64,000 nucleotides of DNA from Nilaparvata lugens (GCF_014356525.2 NC_052505.1:50782970-50846969), one strand, 5' to 3'. Positions 46,665-56,778 are shown, numbered from the stretch's first letter. Translations and numbers: made by a program. The notes: generated by a model from the letters alone, not told the origin.

Positions 46665-47195
46665 ACCCTAAGATATCTAAATGGATCAAAAGATGTTGGT
46701 TTATTTTTTCCCAGTTGTAAGTCAAATGTATTGAAAGTTGAAGCATACTGTGATTCAGATTATGCTGGTGATCTAAATGATAGAAAAAGCACAAGTGGGT
46801 ATGTTATATTGTTGGGAGGAGCACCAATTATTTGGAGCTCTAGAAAGCAACCAATTATTGCCTTATCCACAGCAGAAGCTGAGTATATTTCTGCTGCAGA
46901 GTGTTGTAAAGCATTAAAATATTTGAAGACTATTCTTTCAGAATTGACTAACAAAACTATAAATACAGTACTTAATGTGGACAATCAAAGTGCTATCAAG
47001 CTAATTAAATCAGGTCAAATGAACAGGAAAAGTAAACACATTGATGTCAGGTACCATTTTGTAAGCGAACAATTTCATAATGGCATGTTTGGAATAAAAT
47101 ATTGTTGTTCAGAAAAACAGCTAGCTGACATATTTACTAAACCATTATTGAGTAACAAATTTTTGAAGTTTGAAGATATGTTGGTGACTATGTAA
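46665..47195 (+). pseudogene. Second Copia RNase H (outer element)
   Basis: From about 46,670 the reading RYLNGSKDVGLFF leads into YCDSDYAGDLNDRKSTSGYV, STAEAEYISAAECCKALKYL, LNVDNQSAIKLI and DVRYHFVSEQF, ending ADIFTKPLLSNKF and a stop at 47,195. This is a complete Copia RNase H C-terminus. It differs clearly from the one at 45.9-46.4 kb and lies directly before the outer polypurine tract and LTR, so it belongs to the outer element. Confidence 0.9.
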
Positions 47196-47311
47196 AACAA
47201 GTAATGCAAGTGATGACTTTCTAACAAGTAATTCTGATTAAAATCTTTATTATCATTTAAGAAATAACAATTTAGATGTAAACTGATTTTTTGTTAAAAC
47301 ATTTTGACATT

Positions 47312-47320
47312 AAGGAGGAG
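47312..47320 (+). other. Copia polypurine tract
   Basis: AAGGAGGAG immediately before the 3' LTR. Confidence 0.85.
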
Positions 47321-47518
47321 TGTTGGAATATAATAATTCATGTAAAACTATATTTTGTATTATTTCTATTGTAATGTCAAAATTATTCATGTATTTGAAC
47401 AACTATGGTGGCAGCACTGTGATGGTGATTAAAACGCAGTCGGTATGTAAAATCGTTTTCTTTGTGAGTTTCCCTCGTCAACTCTTTATTCTTTAAAAGT
47501 AAAACTAAAACTCTATCA
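47321..47518 (+). repeat. Copia 3' LTR
   Basis: 198 bp; differs from the 5' LTR at about six positions by eye and is followed by the GACCT duplication. Confidence 0.95.
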
Positions 47519-47809
47519 GACCTAACGAAGAAATTGAGACATCTTCCACGGCTGTTAATCAAAAATGACCACGGAATGACATTTGCGCCCAGACTATTAA
47601 ATGGTTCAACATAATTTATTACTGAAATCGAATTGACTGAAACACAGGGTCATAGAATTAAGTTGAAGCAGTACTACGAATCAATAGGAAGTATAAGGAA
47701 TTCTAATCAAATACCGTCTTCGATCACACTCGGATTTATCTCACACTGCTGACCCCTTCCTCAGATGGTAGAGAGTTGGATTGGTGTCTGTACCATATTG
47801 TTGGGTACG

Positions 47810-48970
47810 CGACTAGGTGCCACCCCGACTACTTGACACCCCGACTATTTGTCCCCTTTAAAACCCGGTTTTTAGGGGACAAGTGGACGTGAGTCATACC
47901 TGTCCAGTTGTATCCTTAATCTCATATTTACTCTCATTGCCTCCCATATAATATGCCCAGGAATTCGAGAAATAATTTATTTCTTTCAATATTTGCAGTG
48001 ATAGATATGGCAACACGCTACTCTTATTAATAATCATACTCATAAAATTTGTTTGAACAGTGTCTGTGAGTGTAGAAGACACAGACACAACTTGAAGATT
48101 CTCATTGGCCTTCTTATGGGCTGATTGCGATCTGAGCGCAAGTGTGTATAAATAATTATTTATCCTCATATTAATTACCAGACTCCATGTAATACCTCAG
48201 TTGATAACCAGACTGATAGCTTCATCTGCCATATCATTGATGAATGAAAATTTGACTGTCCTAACATTAGGCTCAATTTACTCGTAAACGGTGCGTCTGA
48301 CGGGAAAATATAACTGAACAAAATGTGTTTAGAATTGTGTTCTACATCTGGTTCAGTCATCTTAAGGGCTTTTTATTCATTTTTTTCTGTTTTCAACCAA
48401 CTCAAAAAAATTTGTCCCAAAAATAGCAAAGACGGCGATTATCTCCCGAACGGAAAATGTTCGACGGGAAAATGTTACTGAACCAAAAGTGCTTAGAATT
48501 CAATTCTACATCATAACCAGTAATAAAAATTGCTTGATCCCTCCTCCCTACGCCGCGGGGGTGTAAGTCGTGGCAACTGGTGCTCTGTAGGTGACAAGTA
48601 GTCGGGGTGACAACTTGACGCCAGCGTGCAAGGTGTCATCAGCGTGCAAGGTGTCATGTAGAGGGTTCTAAGGAGGTGTCAACTAGTCGAGGGGACACCC
48701 TGACGCGAGGGTGCAAGGTGTCAAGTTGTCGTTTACGGTCATGACTAGTTGGCACCTTTGGTCCAGTAAGTGTCAAGTAGTCGGGGGGACAACTTGACGT
48801 CACCCCGACTACTTGACACCTGGTCATTTTGGCCATAGGCGACTACTTGTACTATTGTACCCTCGTAAAAATATCCCATTGCCGTCAAGTTGTCCCCCCG
48901 ACTACTTGACACCTACTGGACCAAAGGTGCCAACTAGTCATGGGGTGGCACCTAGTCGCGTACCCCAACC
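47810..48970. mobile_element. TIR element with GC-rich subterminal repeat array
   Basis: Ends GGGTACGCGACTAGGTGCCA (left, about 47,814) and its complement (right, about 48,965) form inverted repeats of about 24 bp. Inside, words of the type GTCAAGTAGTCGGGG and CCCCGACTACTTGACACC recur in both orientations (about 47,840-47,880 and 48,580-48,950), together with CAAGGTGTCAT units. A separate pair of about 65-bp direct repeats (GACGGGAAAAT..ACTGAAC) lies at about 48,299 and 48,456. No transposase motif is seen in the minus frames at 47,894-48,169 and 48,175-48,360. No clear target duplication. Confidence 0.7.
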
Positions 48971-49183
48971 AGGTCTTCAATGTGAATGTGATATGCTACA
49001 CCAATTCTCTCTTTTTAACTTATGTGAAGAAATGAGATTCTATTGCCAAATTGTGTACAGTATATGTCTAGAGAACTGAAAATCTATTAATATCAGTGAC
49101 AATTCATAATGATATGTTGCCTGAGTATTCAGAGGAATTATTCATTCAATTACAAATTAATTTGATTGTTTTTTCTGTTTCAG

Positions 49184-49332
49184 TACTTCCAGAGAAATGC
49201 CAAGATGTCCGATATGAATCGGAGACTGAAAAGCCAAATATGGAGCTCAGTTGTGACTATAGTACTTGTTGAGGGCAAAACTCTTCTTCCAATGGACATC
49301 GATGGATACAGTGATCCGTATGTTAAATTCAG
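49184..49332 (+). CDS. Mctp: MCTP exon: start of second C2 domain
   Basis: MCTPs are calcium-sensing, ER-anchored proteins; in Drosophila Mctp acts in presynaptic homeostatic plasticity. This exon begins after TTCTGTTTCAG and ends before GTACTC (phase 2). It encodes RRLKSQIWSSVVTIVLVEG, the linker and first strand of C2B, and GYSDPYVKF with the first calcium-binding Asp residues (MDIDGYSDP). It matches remembered vertebrate MCTP sequence (LKSQ-W...V-I-L-EG...SDPYVKF). The upstream exons (N-terminus, C2A) were not found in the window. Confidence 0.93.
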
Positions 49333-49493
49333 GTACTCTAGGCAGTAGGACTACTCTTTCTCAGCATTATTTCATTTATTCAATCTGTTACATTGAGTTT
49401 TCACTTGTTCCAAGCTATTCATATTCAAATTTGTAAACTATTCATTAACTATATGCCAAGAATATTAGACTACAAATTTGTATTATATATTTA

Positions 49494-49546
49494 TTCTAAT
49501 AATAATTATTAGAATATATTGCAAGACAATTATTGTCTTGCAATAT
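49494..49546. repeat. Two adjacent short palindromes in an MCTP intron
   Basis: TTCTAATAATAATTATTAGAA (about 49,494-49,514) is followed by 15-bp arms ATATTGCAAGACAAT / ATTGTCTTGCAATAT with a 1-nt spacer (49,516-49,546). Confidence 0.85.
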
Positions 49547-50282
49547 CCTATTATCAACGTTTATTTTAATATTGCAAGATTTGAGCACGATATCTTATAG
49601 CCCCATTCATTGATTATAATAAAATGATCTGTATATTTTGACATATTAGGCTATCCTGTAGGATATTTCATCTCCTGGAAATGAACTCCATACTTCGGTA
49701 TACACATCCACCTACTTCCTTCATGCTATCGTAGAGAAACGGAATATACCATGAGTAATTACAAGAAACGGAGTACTATAGTAATATCTATGATATCTGA
49801 TCCTACTTACTTCTAAGTATCCATCCGCTCATTACTCATCTATTCATTTTTCTTGTTTAGTAGGTACAATTGGTCTAATAATAATCAAGTTCACAGTTGT
49901 TCATTCTCAAGCACCTGTGACTGTGACAATCTATTTTCTTTCATCAATTGACTCGAAATAATCCAAAGTGAATTTTCAAAATCGTAAAAATCAGAACTCT
50001 TGGTTTTTGATCCACTTTTCGAATAAAACAGATAAGAAATATCGTCAATCAATATAATTAGCATGAAGGTTCCTGTTTCAAGATTATCATTAGGCTACTG
50101 TTAATCATTGTTTAGATAATGATTGACCATCTCTCATCGTTTTATTTTTTCATGGCCGAATACCACAACATCAGTAGGTAATAATAATTGAGCTACATCA
50201 TACACTTTTATTCTACTTAAATGAAATTGAATGATATCACTCTTCTACTTTGATATAGCTAACTAATCCTCTCCTTTTTCAG

Positions 50283-50438
50283 ATTAGGACATGAAAAGTA
50301 CAAAAGTAAAGTCGCTTACAAAACATTGAATCCTAGTTGGTTAGAACAATTCGATTTGCATTTGTATGATGACCAGTCGCAAGAATTGGAGGTCACTGTT
50401 TGGGACAAGGATAGGTCAAAAGACGATTTCATGGGAAG
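50283..50438 (+). CDS. Mctp: MCTP exon: C2B calcium-loop region
   Basis: Acceptor CTCCTTTTTCAG, donor GTAATC. It enters and leaves in phase 2, so Arg codons are split at both junctions. It encodes LGHEKYKSKVAYKTLNPSWL and the second calcium loop TVWDKDRSKDDFMG with Asp-x-Asp. The KYKSK...TLNPSW signature is highly conserved across MCTPs. The intron before it is 950 bp. Confidence 0.95.
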
Positions 50439-50499
50439 GTAATCATTGCAATGCAATAGTTTCAAACCAATCTTTTTCAGTATGAAACTTCAATCTAGT

Positions 50500-51470
50500 T
50501 TTAGATTAGGTTACCGAACTGTCTTATTGGGCGCACTGAAGGAGCGCGCTTTTTTGATCCAAGGAGCAAAAAGGAGCATGGAGCTATAAGGATCCGAGAA
50601 AGTAGCGAGCCCTTTCTTATCCAGAACGGATCAAATAAACTGTAGGCTAATACTTGCTCCTAAAATGAGGATTTTTTCTTTGTAATCAAGCGAGCCTCTG
50701 AGTTAGCGGATTTAAAGTACGTTTATGAAATTCTTATCACGCTGGGAAGAACCATGAAGGTTGGAGAACCGTTCTGGGTAGGTGGCGCAATATCTCGCTT
50801 CGCCTTCTACTCTTACTGAGTTTTGACTTTTGAGACTCTTCCTCGGAGGTCCAAGTACTGCTGCTACTACATTAGTTGAATATTCTAGAGGCTTTAGAAA
50901 TAACAAGAGTAATTAAGGACAATTCCCAATATAGTTTAAATGACCAGATTCATTTCAACCAACACAACACTACGAATTTAGTTTTATCATAACATTGTAA
51001 GCATACATTAGTCAATAGTTTTTCTATTTACATAATACAGCTATATAGAACAGATATTATCTGTTCTACTATCTTTTATTTGTTTCCTTGGTTCTTATTT
51101 TGTACTGAAATTAAATTTTGTTATCATGGCGAGTCTGTTGCTTAAGCCGCCATTTTGTAACACCATTAAGTGGGAGGAGACTGTCTAGCTGGGCCAATGG
51201 CAGGCGTTCATGCCCTTGACCAATAGCAGTACTCGCCTACTAGTATAAATTCTGCTGCTCTTGTATTTAGTTTTGGTTTATCAGAGAATGACAATGGTGT
51301 AACGAAACCGGTCTTTCTAACTATCAATAAATCTGTGGTATTTCACAATTTCTTAGTATTTTTATTTAATTTATGTTTAATTCACAATTCAACTGTTTTT
51401 TTTTTGCAAAGAAATTTCTTATTTAAAGAACTTTAAAATCCAATTATTACAAAAATTATATGTTCTTTTA
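50500..51470. other. MCTP intron, mostly featureless
   Basis: Intron 2. It includes a GC-richer stretch (50,520-50,860) without a convincing gene, and at about 51,285-51,350 a TAACGAAACCGGTC...CAATAAATCTGTGG module that resembles half of the palindromic elements at 51.7 and 55.4 kb. Confidence 0.4.
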
Positions 51471-51512
51471 TATATGTAATAATCCTCAGTTAATCAAATT
51501 TATTTGTTTCAG

Positions 51513-51699
51513 GTGTGCAATAGATCTTAGCCAACTAGAACGAGAGAAGACTCATAGGATAAAACAGGACCTAGACGATGGTGCTGGAGCAATATTCCTC
51601 TTATTGACAATAAGCGGTACAACAGCATCTGAAACCATATCTGATCTCACCACGTTCGAAGAGAATCCTAGAGAAAGAAAAATTGTAGAAGATAGATAT
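51513..51699 (+). CDS. Mctp: MCTP exon: end of C2B and inter-C2 linker
   Basis: Acceptor TTTGTTTCAG. Encodes CAIDLSQLEREKTHRIKQDL, then GAIFLLLTISGT, the last strand of C2B, and TISDLTTFEENPRERK up to DRY. Donor choice: GTTAGT at 51,700 leaves a codon boundary that joins in frame to the next exon and matches the family (RRY.P.RSF). Reading through would give a stop about 20 codons later. A palindromic MITE begins 26 bp after this donor. Confidence 0.93.
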
Positions 51700-51725
51700 G
51701 TTAGTAATCTAAATATCATTAAATG

Positions 51726-51954
51726 GTATTTTTTCTTTAGGGCCACTTTTTGAATATAGATAAAAATATAAATCTTAGTACCCTTTTTAAAATTATTTTG
51801 TCACTACATGTTTCGGCTTTATAATGCCTTTATCAAGACTTGAATAACTTGACTTAATAATAATGACTTATGATAACTTGATAATGGCATTATATAGCCA
51901 AAATTTCGTGACAAAATAGTTTTAAAAAGGGTACTCAGATTTATATTTTTATTT
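51726..51954. mobile_element. Palindromic MITE in MCTP intron 3
   Basis: Left arm 51,754-51,837 and right arm 51,878-51,958 are inverted copies (AAAAATATAAATCT(T/G)AGTACC...TTTTGTCAC...TATCAAG) with a 40-bp spacer. ATATCATTAAATG occurs on both sides (51,713-51,725 and 51,955-51,967), a 13-bp direct repeat that fits a target duplication or repeat edge. It is non-coding. Confidence 0.82.
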
Positions 51955-52958
51955 ATATCATTAAATGATGCTGTCTAATAATAATTAAATAACTCAAATA
52001 AGTATTCACACATAATGCTATACTGATTTTGTACAGCCTACAGTGTGCGGTAGGCCTACTGTACTTTATACTATTAGTATTATGGACCCGTTTAAGGGAT
52101 GAATCGTTTAAAAATACACCAGTTGAATCAGTGTTATATTTCCAATTAAAAGGTGCTTTGGAATTGTGTGCTTCGGAATACAAGTTATAAATAATTTTTA
52201 AGTCATATAAATTTAATTAATAACATTATTCCCAATTTCTGGAAAAATAATACAACTCACAATTCACATTCAAGAACATAGAAGTTTTTATTATTAAACT
52301 GCCTTGCTGGACAAATGATACGAGTACGGTACCCGACAAGCAAAAACGGCATCTATATCCATTCACGTATTCATAAACTACTCAAGTCGAACTTTTCCTC
52401 CCTGAAGGAAACGATATTGTCGAAGGAAGCCAAAAAATATTCAAGGGCAATGAATAGTCAGTTCTCTGTTCTCAGCGATTATACAAGTATAAGACCTACT
52501 ACCTACATTACTAGTAGTCAGTTGATCAAATGCTAAATTTCAATGTGGCTTTGTTAATACAGTTATCACGGGTAACTTTTCAGGGCAGATTGATTGCCCT
52601 TGATTAGTGAAAATTAAAAACTTCTAGTGAAAATATAGCTTGTCAAACTCAATTTGTTTTTATCCACTTACATAGATAGATATTGATGCTACAATATACT
52701 GATAGTGTTATTAATAGCCTAGAGTTTTATTTATATCAGAAAATATTATTATTGAAAACTATTCAAAATGATTAAGAGTTTTCTTTACGTTTTCACTGAC
52801 GCTCTACAATCTGTTGATAATAAATTCAGAATAAAAATATATCTCATTTCTGCATTTTCGGCAGTAGTATTTAATCTTTTGAAAGTCCTAAATATCCTTT
52901 TAGAAACTATGAACGTCTGTGTTTGAAATCTCTCCAATGCATGTTTTTCTGTTTGCAG

Positions 52959-53155
52959 ACATTTGTGAGAACTTTCCATAACCTGAGAGATGTGGGTCAC
53001 TTGACTGTGAGGGTGTACAGAGCTCAAGGTTTAGCAGCTGCTGATTTGGGAGGCAAATCAGATCCATTTTGTGTTCTAGAATTAGTTAACGCTAGATTAC
53101 AGACTCAAACTGAGTATAAAACGTTGACGCCATCCTGGCAGAAGATTTTTACATT
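52959..53155 (+). CDS. Mctp: MCTP exon: first half of third C2 domain
   Basis: Acceptor TCTGTTTGCAG, donor GTGAGT. Encodes [36 protein letters not shown] (first calcium loop of C2C) and [15 protein letters not shown]. Enters in phase 0, exits in phase 2. The FxNLxDVGxLxVxVxxAxGL pattern is the MCTP C2C start. Confidence 0.95.
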
Positions 53156-53337
53156 GTGAGTTTAAGATTCTTCTCTACATAGATTACCTACTATTTATCA
53201 TATTTGAAACTTTATAATGATAGATTATTGAAACATATAAAATGCAGCACATAGACTGCATATTATACTGCGTAGACTGCACATAGACACATTATACTAC
53301 ATCCGGATTATTGAGTCTACTATAATATAATTTTTTT

Positions 53338-53460
53338 TTTCAAATTCAAATTTATTGATTCTCAAAAAAATATACAACACTTTCAAGACAAAAAAAAATA
53401 TATGTATATAAGAATCTACACCTGCAAAGAAACCCTGTGCGCAGGTGTGAGTTGCAATAT
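53338..53460. repeat. Possible LINE/SINE 3' tail in MCTP intron 4
   Basis: Poly(T), then CAAATTCAAATTTATTGATT, i.e. AATAAA plus A-rich sequence on the minus strand, followed by a GTGCGCAGGTGTGAG patch. A similar AATAAAG-type tail lies at about 53,770-53,830. Weakly supported. Confidence 0.35.
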
Positions 53461-54421
53461 AAATGTTTTTCAAAAATATTTAACAAAAATGATCCAAAAC
53501 AAATTTCTTGGGAAAAATACAGAATAAAAAGTAGTACTTAATAATAAAGAGGATACTAAAAATAAAGGAACGGAAGGAGATAATTTATATTATAGTAGTT
53601 ATGTTCCAAATTTCAACCTCCAGAATAGCTGTGGCAATCATTTGAATATCGTTCATAATCACTATAATATCGAAAAAAATTGATCTCTCTCCTTTTTGTG
53701 CTTATTATGTGTGATGTCCTCAATGAGATATGACATAACACTCATCACATAATCATCACAAATCAAATTAAATCAATAATCCTTTATTGTCATAAAACAC
53801 AAAGTGTTGTAACAAACGTCAAACTACGATTATAAACGTCACATAATCATGTCATCACATAACATCCATATATCCTAGATTTTTGATCCACATGAGACTT
53901 ATAAGATCGTGTAGCATGTCAAAATGCCAGTTTTTTTCCTGGATATATGAAAAAATTTTCCAGCAATATATGTATCACAAACTCTTCACTTATTTGGCCT
54001 AGATTTGGTGAATCTCATTGGAATACTGGCTTGAAGGCTATTGAAGAAAAATTCTCTACACTCCTTGTGAGCTCCTAATGCAAAACATAGGTACTGTACA
54101 CAAGTACATGCAGAAATACTTTCAATGCATGAAAAAATTATCAATATAATTGATGGAAAGAATAATTAATCTATAGCTCAAAATTTGAAAACAATTGTAT
54201 CATCATCATATGACATATCTTTCAACTTTCTATTAAACAAAAATCATAAAAATTCATACTTATCTGACAATCATGAAAACTTACAATCTTGTTTACTTTA
54301 TTATTATTGTTCAATCTGCGATATATGTTTTGTTTACTGTGTGCTTTAATCGTAGCTATTGCTAGTGCAATTGTTCACACGAGTTTCACCTTTTAGAATG
54401 TTTGATCATATTTTGTTTCAG

Positions 54422-54635
54422 TAATGTTAAAGATATACACTCAGTATTAGAAGTTACGGTCTATGATGAGGATAGAGATCATAAAGTTGAATTTTTAGGT
54501 AAAGTTGCAATACCGTTGTTAAGGATACGAAACGGAGAGAAAAAATGGTATGCTCTGAAAGACAAAAAGTTGTATGGGAGAGCCAAAGGCAATTCTCCTC
54601 AAATACTACTTGAAATGACTGTCATATGGAATCAA
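54422..54635 (+). CDS. Mctp: MCTP exon: second half of third C2 domain
   Basis: Acceptor TTTTGTTTCAG, strong donor GTAAGT. The split codon completes Phe, then NVKDIHSVLEVTVYDEDRD (second calcium loop, Asp-x-Asp-x-Asp) and EFLGKVAIPLLRIRNGEKKW, ending LLEMTVIWNQ. It is nearly collinear with vertebrate MCTP C2C. Exits in phase 0. Confidence 0.95.
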
Positions 54636-55359
54636 GTAAGTTCAAATTTCTTACAAACATAATCACTTTCAAATTCTTCGACACTCATTATTAAACTTTC
54701 TCTGTGGTCAAATCAAATAAAAAATTCCTTTGATCTCAAACATTTTACTTGCAGTCGTCAGTTATAATTATTGTTGCATGTAAATTTTTATGTATTTTCC
54801 CGACTTAGAAAGATGATTTTCAACACGATGTTGTCAGTCTAAAAATAATTAGGATTTTTATTCTAAAACATTCACCTCATAAATTCACCAGTGACGAATA
54901 GTGAGGTGTGTTTTTCCGGCTCCAAATTTTGTTAAATTACTTGAGCATTTTCTAATTAACTAATTAATGGTGATTTGAGTGCTATATTTTTGTTTCTATT
55001 CATTTTATTAACTGTTAAAATTTTAAATTCTCAAATTTAGGCCTAGGCACTATGTTGTTTTTGAAAGAAAATGGACTTGGATTTTATAGAAGTTGAATCA
55101 TAACAATGTTTTCGAAACTTTTTATCAAAATTTTGGAATGGGACAGTGTTGGCGATGGGTTCAGCCTGTTGTCTTCTCCCGATCATATATTATTGTATAA
55201 TATTATTATTATTTATATTATGGCTCTGATGATAAATAAATAATTCCCATCAATCAATCTCAGCGAGACAAGCTGATAATTATTTTTATTCACAGTGTAA
55301 TAATTTGAAAGAGACTGACTTTGTCCACTACCTCTGCAGGGTTATTGTGTGGTGGAGGA

Positions 55360-55801
55360 GGGTTGGGTTGAGAGGATATAGAGTTTTAACTTAGCCCTTA
55401 ATTAAGAAAATTATTCTATTCTATTAGAATTGATGGTGATGTTGTGAAATCTCTCGGATATTGTCAATTTTCACTAAAAAATTTATTAAAAACTTTAAAA
55501 CATTACCATGGTTTCACGTTTATCAACGCATCATCAGCTGTACTGAGGAATGTAGCCTACATTAATTTCTCAGACATTATTCAATAGAATAATTTTTATT
55601 ATAATGTACATTCCTCAGTACAGCTGATGATGCGTTGATAAACGTGAAACCATGGTACTGTTTTAAAGTTTTTAATAAATTTTTAAGTGAAATTTGACAA
55701 TATCCGAGAGATTTCACAACATCACCATCAATTCTAATAGAATAGAATAATTTCCTTAATTAAGGGCTAAGTTGAAACTCTATATCCTCTCAACCCAACC
55801 C
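55360..55801. repeat. Near-perfect palindrome with 195-bp arms in MCTP intron 5
   Basis: Left arm 55,360-55,554 and right arm 55,607-55,801 are inverted copies with few mismatches, separated by 52 bp. Both contain GGTTGGGTTGAGAGGATATA, GATGGTGATGTTGTGAAATC, CATGGTTTCACGTTTATCAA and CAGCTGTACTGAGGAATGTA (or the complement). It lies 160 bp upstream of the next exon. Confidence 0.93.
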
Positions 55802-55960
55802 TTAAGTTTTTAATAATTTCTTTAGTGAAATTTGACAATATCCTTGTTTTCTTATTAATATTCTATTCTATTCCAGAATCAGTTATCATATACTCAGGGC
55901 CTTATCTGTTCTCTCATCAATCCTTCCTTGTATTCAATTGAATCTTCAATTTATTTTCAG

Positions 55961-56106
55961 TTAAGAGCATGTATACGCACATTAAATCCGAAAGAAGAAA
56001 AATACATGCAACCTGAAGTGAAATTCAAGAGACAGGTGTTTGTGAGAAATGTGATGAGGCTGAAAGTGATTATAATGTGGTTCATAGACATTAGTAAATT
56101 TGTGCA
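55961..56106 (+). CDS. Mctp: MCTP exon: linker before the membrane segments
   Basis: Acceptor TTATTTTCAG, donor GTAAGT, exit phase 2. Encodes ACIRTLNPKEEKYMQPEVKF and FVRNVMRLKVIIMWFIDI, matching the MCTP linker (SLRTL.PKE.KY) and the hydrophobic start of the C-terminal region. The transmembrane exons should follow but were not found up to 64,000, so the gene probably continues past the window. Confidence 0.92.
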
Positions 56107-56138
56107 GTAAGTAGCCATTATATCTTATTAATCTTTAA

Positions 56139-56400
56139 TCTATATAATAATAGAGACTATAGAGAGTAGGGTTGTGTTTGTTTGTTCGCATCAAAACATG
56201 TCAACTTGTGGATTGCATACCGGAAAAACGGGAATGATTCAGATATCCAAATTTTGCACATATATTTTAAAAATATCAATCTCGTGCACCTCGAAGCCCG
56301 AATTTCAATTTTTCTTCTAGATTTTTCAGAATTAATGTTCAAATTTCATTCATGGGACATACGATTTCATAAAAAATTCACCAAATCATATGATAGAAAT
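56139..56400 (+). mobile_element. Helitron 5'-end fragment in MCTP
   Basis: Begins A|TCTATATAATAATAGAGA and matches the first part of the minus-strand Helitron at 61,774 in reverse (CGCATCAAAACATGTCAACT, GTGGATTGCATACCGGAAAA, ATTTTTCAGAATTAATGTTC). Homology fades at about 56,355; no hairpin-CTAG end follows, so it is a truncated copy. It starts 33 bp after the MCTP donor. Confidence 0.75.
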
Positions 56401-56567
56401 TGAAAAAAGAACATCTGTTCTATTATTGCTTTCTACCTGATTCCACTTAACCTCTGTAATATTGTTTTGATAAATTGATGAAAAAAATATTAAGATAAGA
56501 TTAATAAAAAATAAATGATAAAAATAATAATAATAATAGAAATAATAATTTCAATTTATTTCATTTA

Positions 56568-56778
56568 ATGAGGTCCACGTTATAATGACAGTATTTGATC
56601 AACTTTGGTTTTGCTATCCTTATCTATCATTCGACAAAGCCGGTGGTACTATCCTTTTCTAGGTCCAAAACGATTCCAATTATGTTTTTGACAGTGTAGA
56701 AATATAATTAATCAATGCAGAGAATCGGCATCGCTATTCTTCTATATTTATACTTTGCCATTATAACGTGGACCTCAC
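56568..56778. mobile_element. Tc1/mariner-type MITE
   Basis: 211-bp element with inverted ends (A/G)TGAGGTCCACGTTATAATG (about 21 bp), flanked by TA on both sides (56,566-56,567 and 56,779-56,780). No coding capacity. TA target and size fit mariner-like MITEs. Confidence 0.8.

Larger units (their letters stand above)
35009..47518 (+). mobile_element. Composite Copia retrotransposon with nested insertion
   Basis: The outer limits are two 198-bp LTRs (TGTTGGAATATA...TATCA) and a perfect 5-bp target duplication GACCT (35,004-35,008 and 47,519-47,523). Order: LTR, half-tRNA primer site, gag, [errantivirus-like insertion 36,312-43,773], protease, integrase, RT, RNase H, internal foreign LTR, second RNase H, polypurine tract, LTR. 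Integrase before RT defines Ty1/Copia. The two LTRs differ by six substitutions by eye. Without the nested element it would be about 5.0 kb. Frames are broken in gag and pol. Confidence 0.93.

Noticed and set aside
48580..48960. Repeat array considered as a CRISPR-like array
   Set aside because: Repeats occur in both orientations without regular unique spacers and lie within inverted ends; the DNA is eukaryotic.
48520..48970. GC-rich stretch 5' of the first MCTP exon in the window, considered as a promoter or CpG island
   Set aside because: The first visible exon begins mid-protein after a splice acceptor, and the GC-rich sequence belongs to a TIR-bounded repeat.
15300..49183. First C2 domain or N-terminal exons of MCTP
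   Set aside because: No SDPYVKF-type exon was seen upstream of 49,184 in the window.
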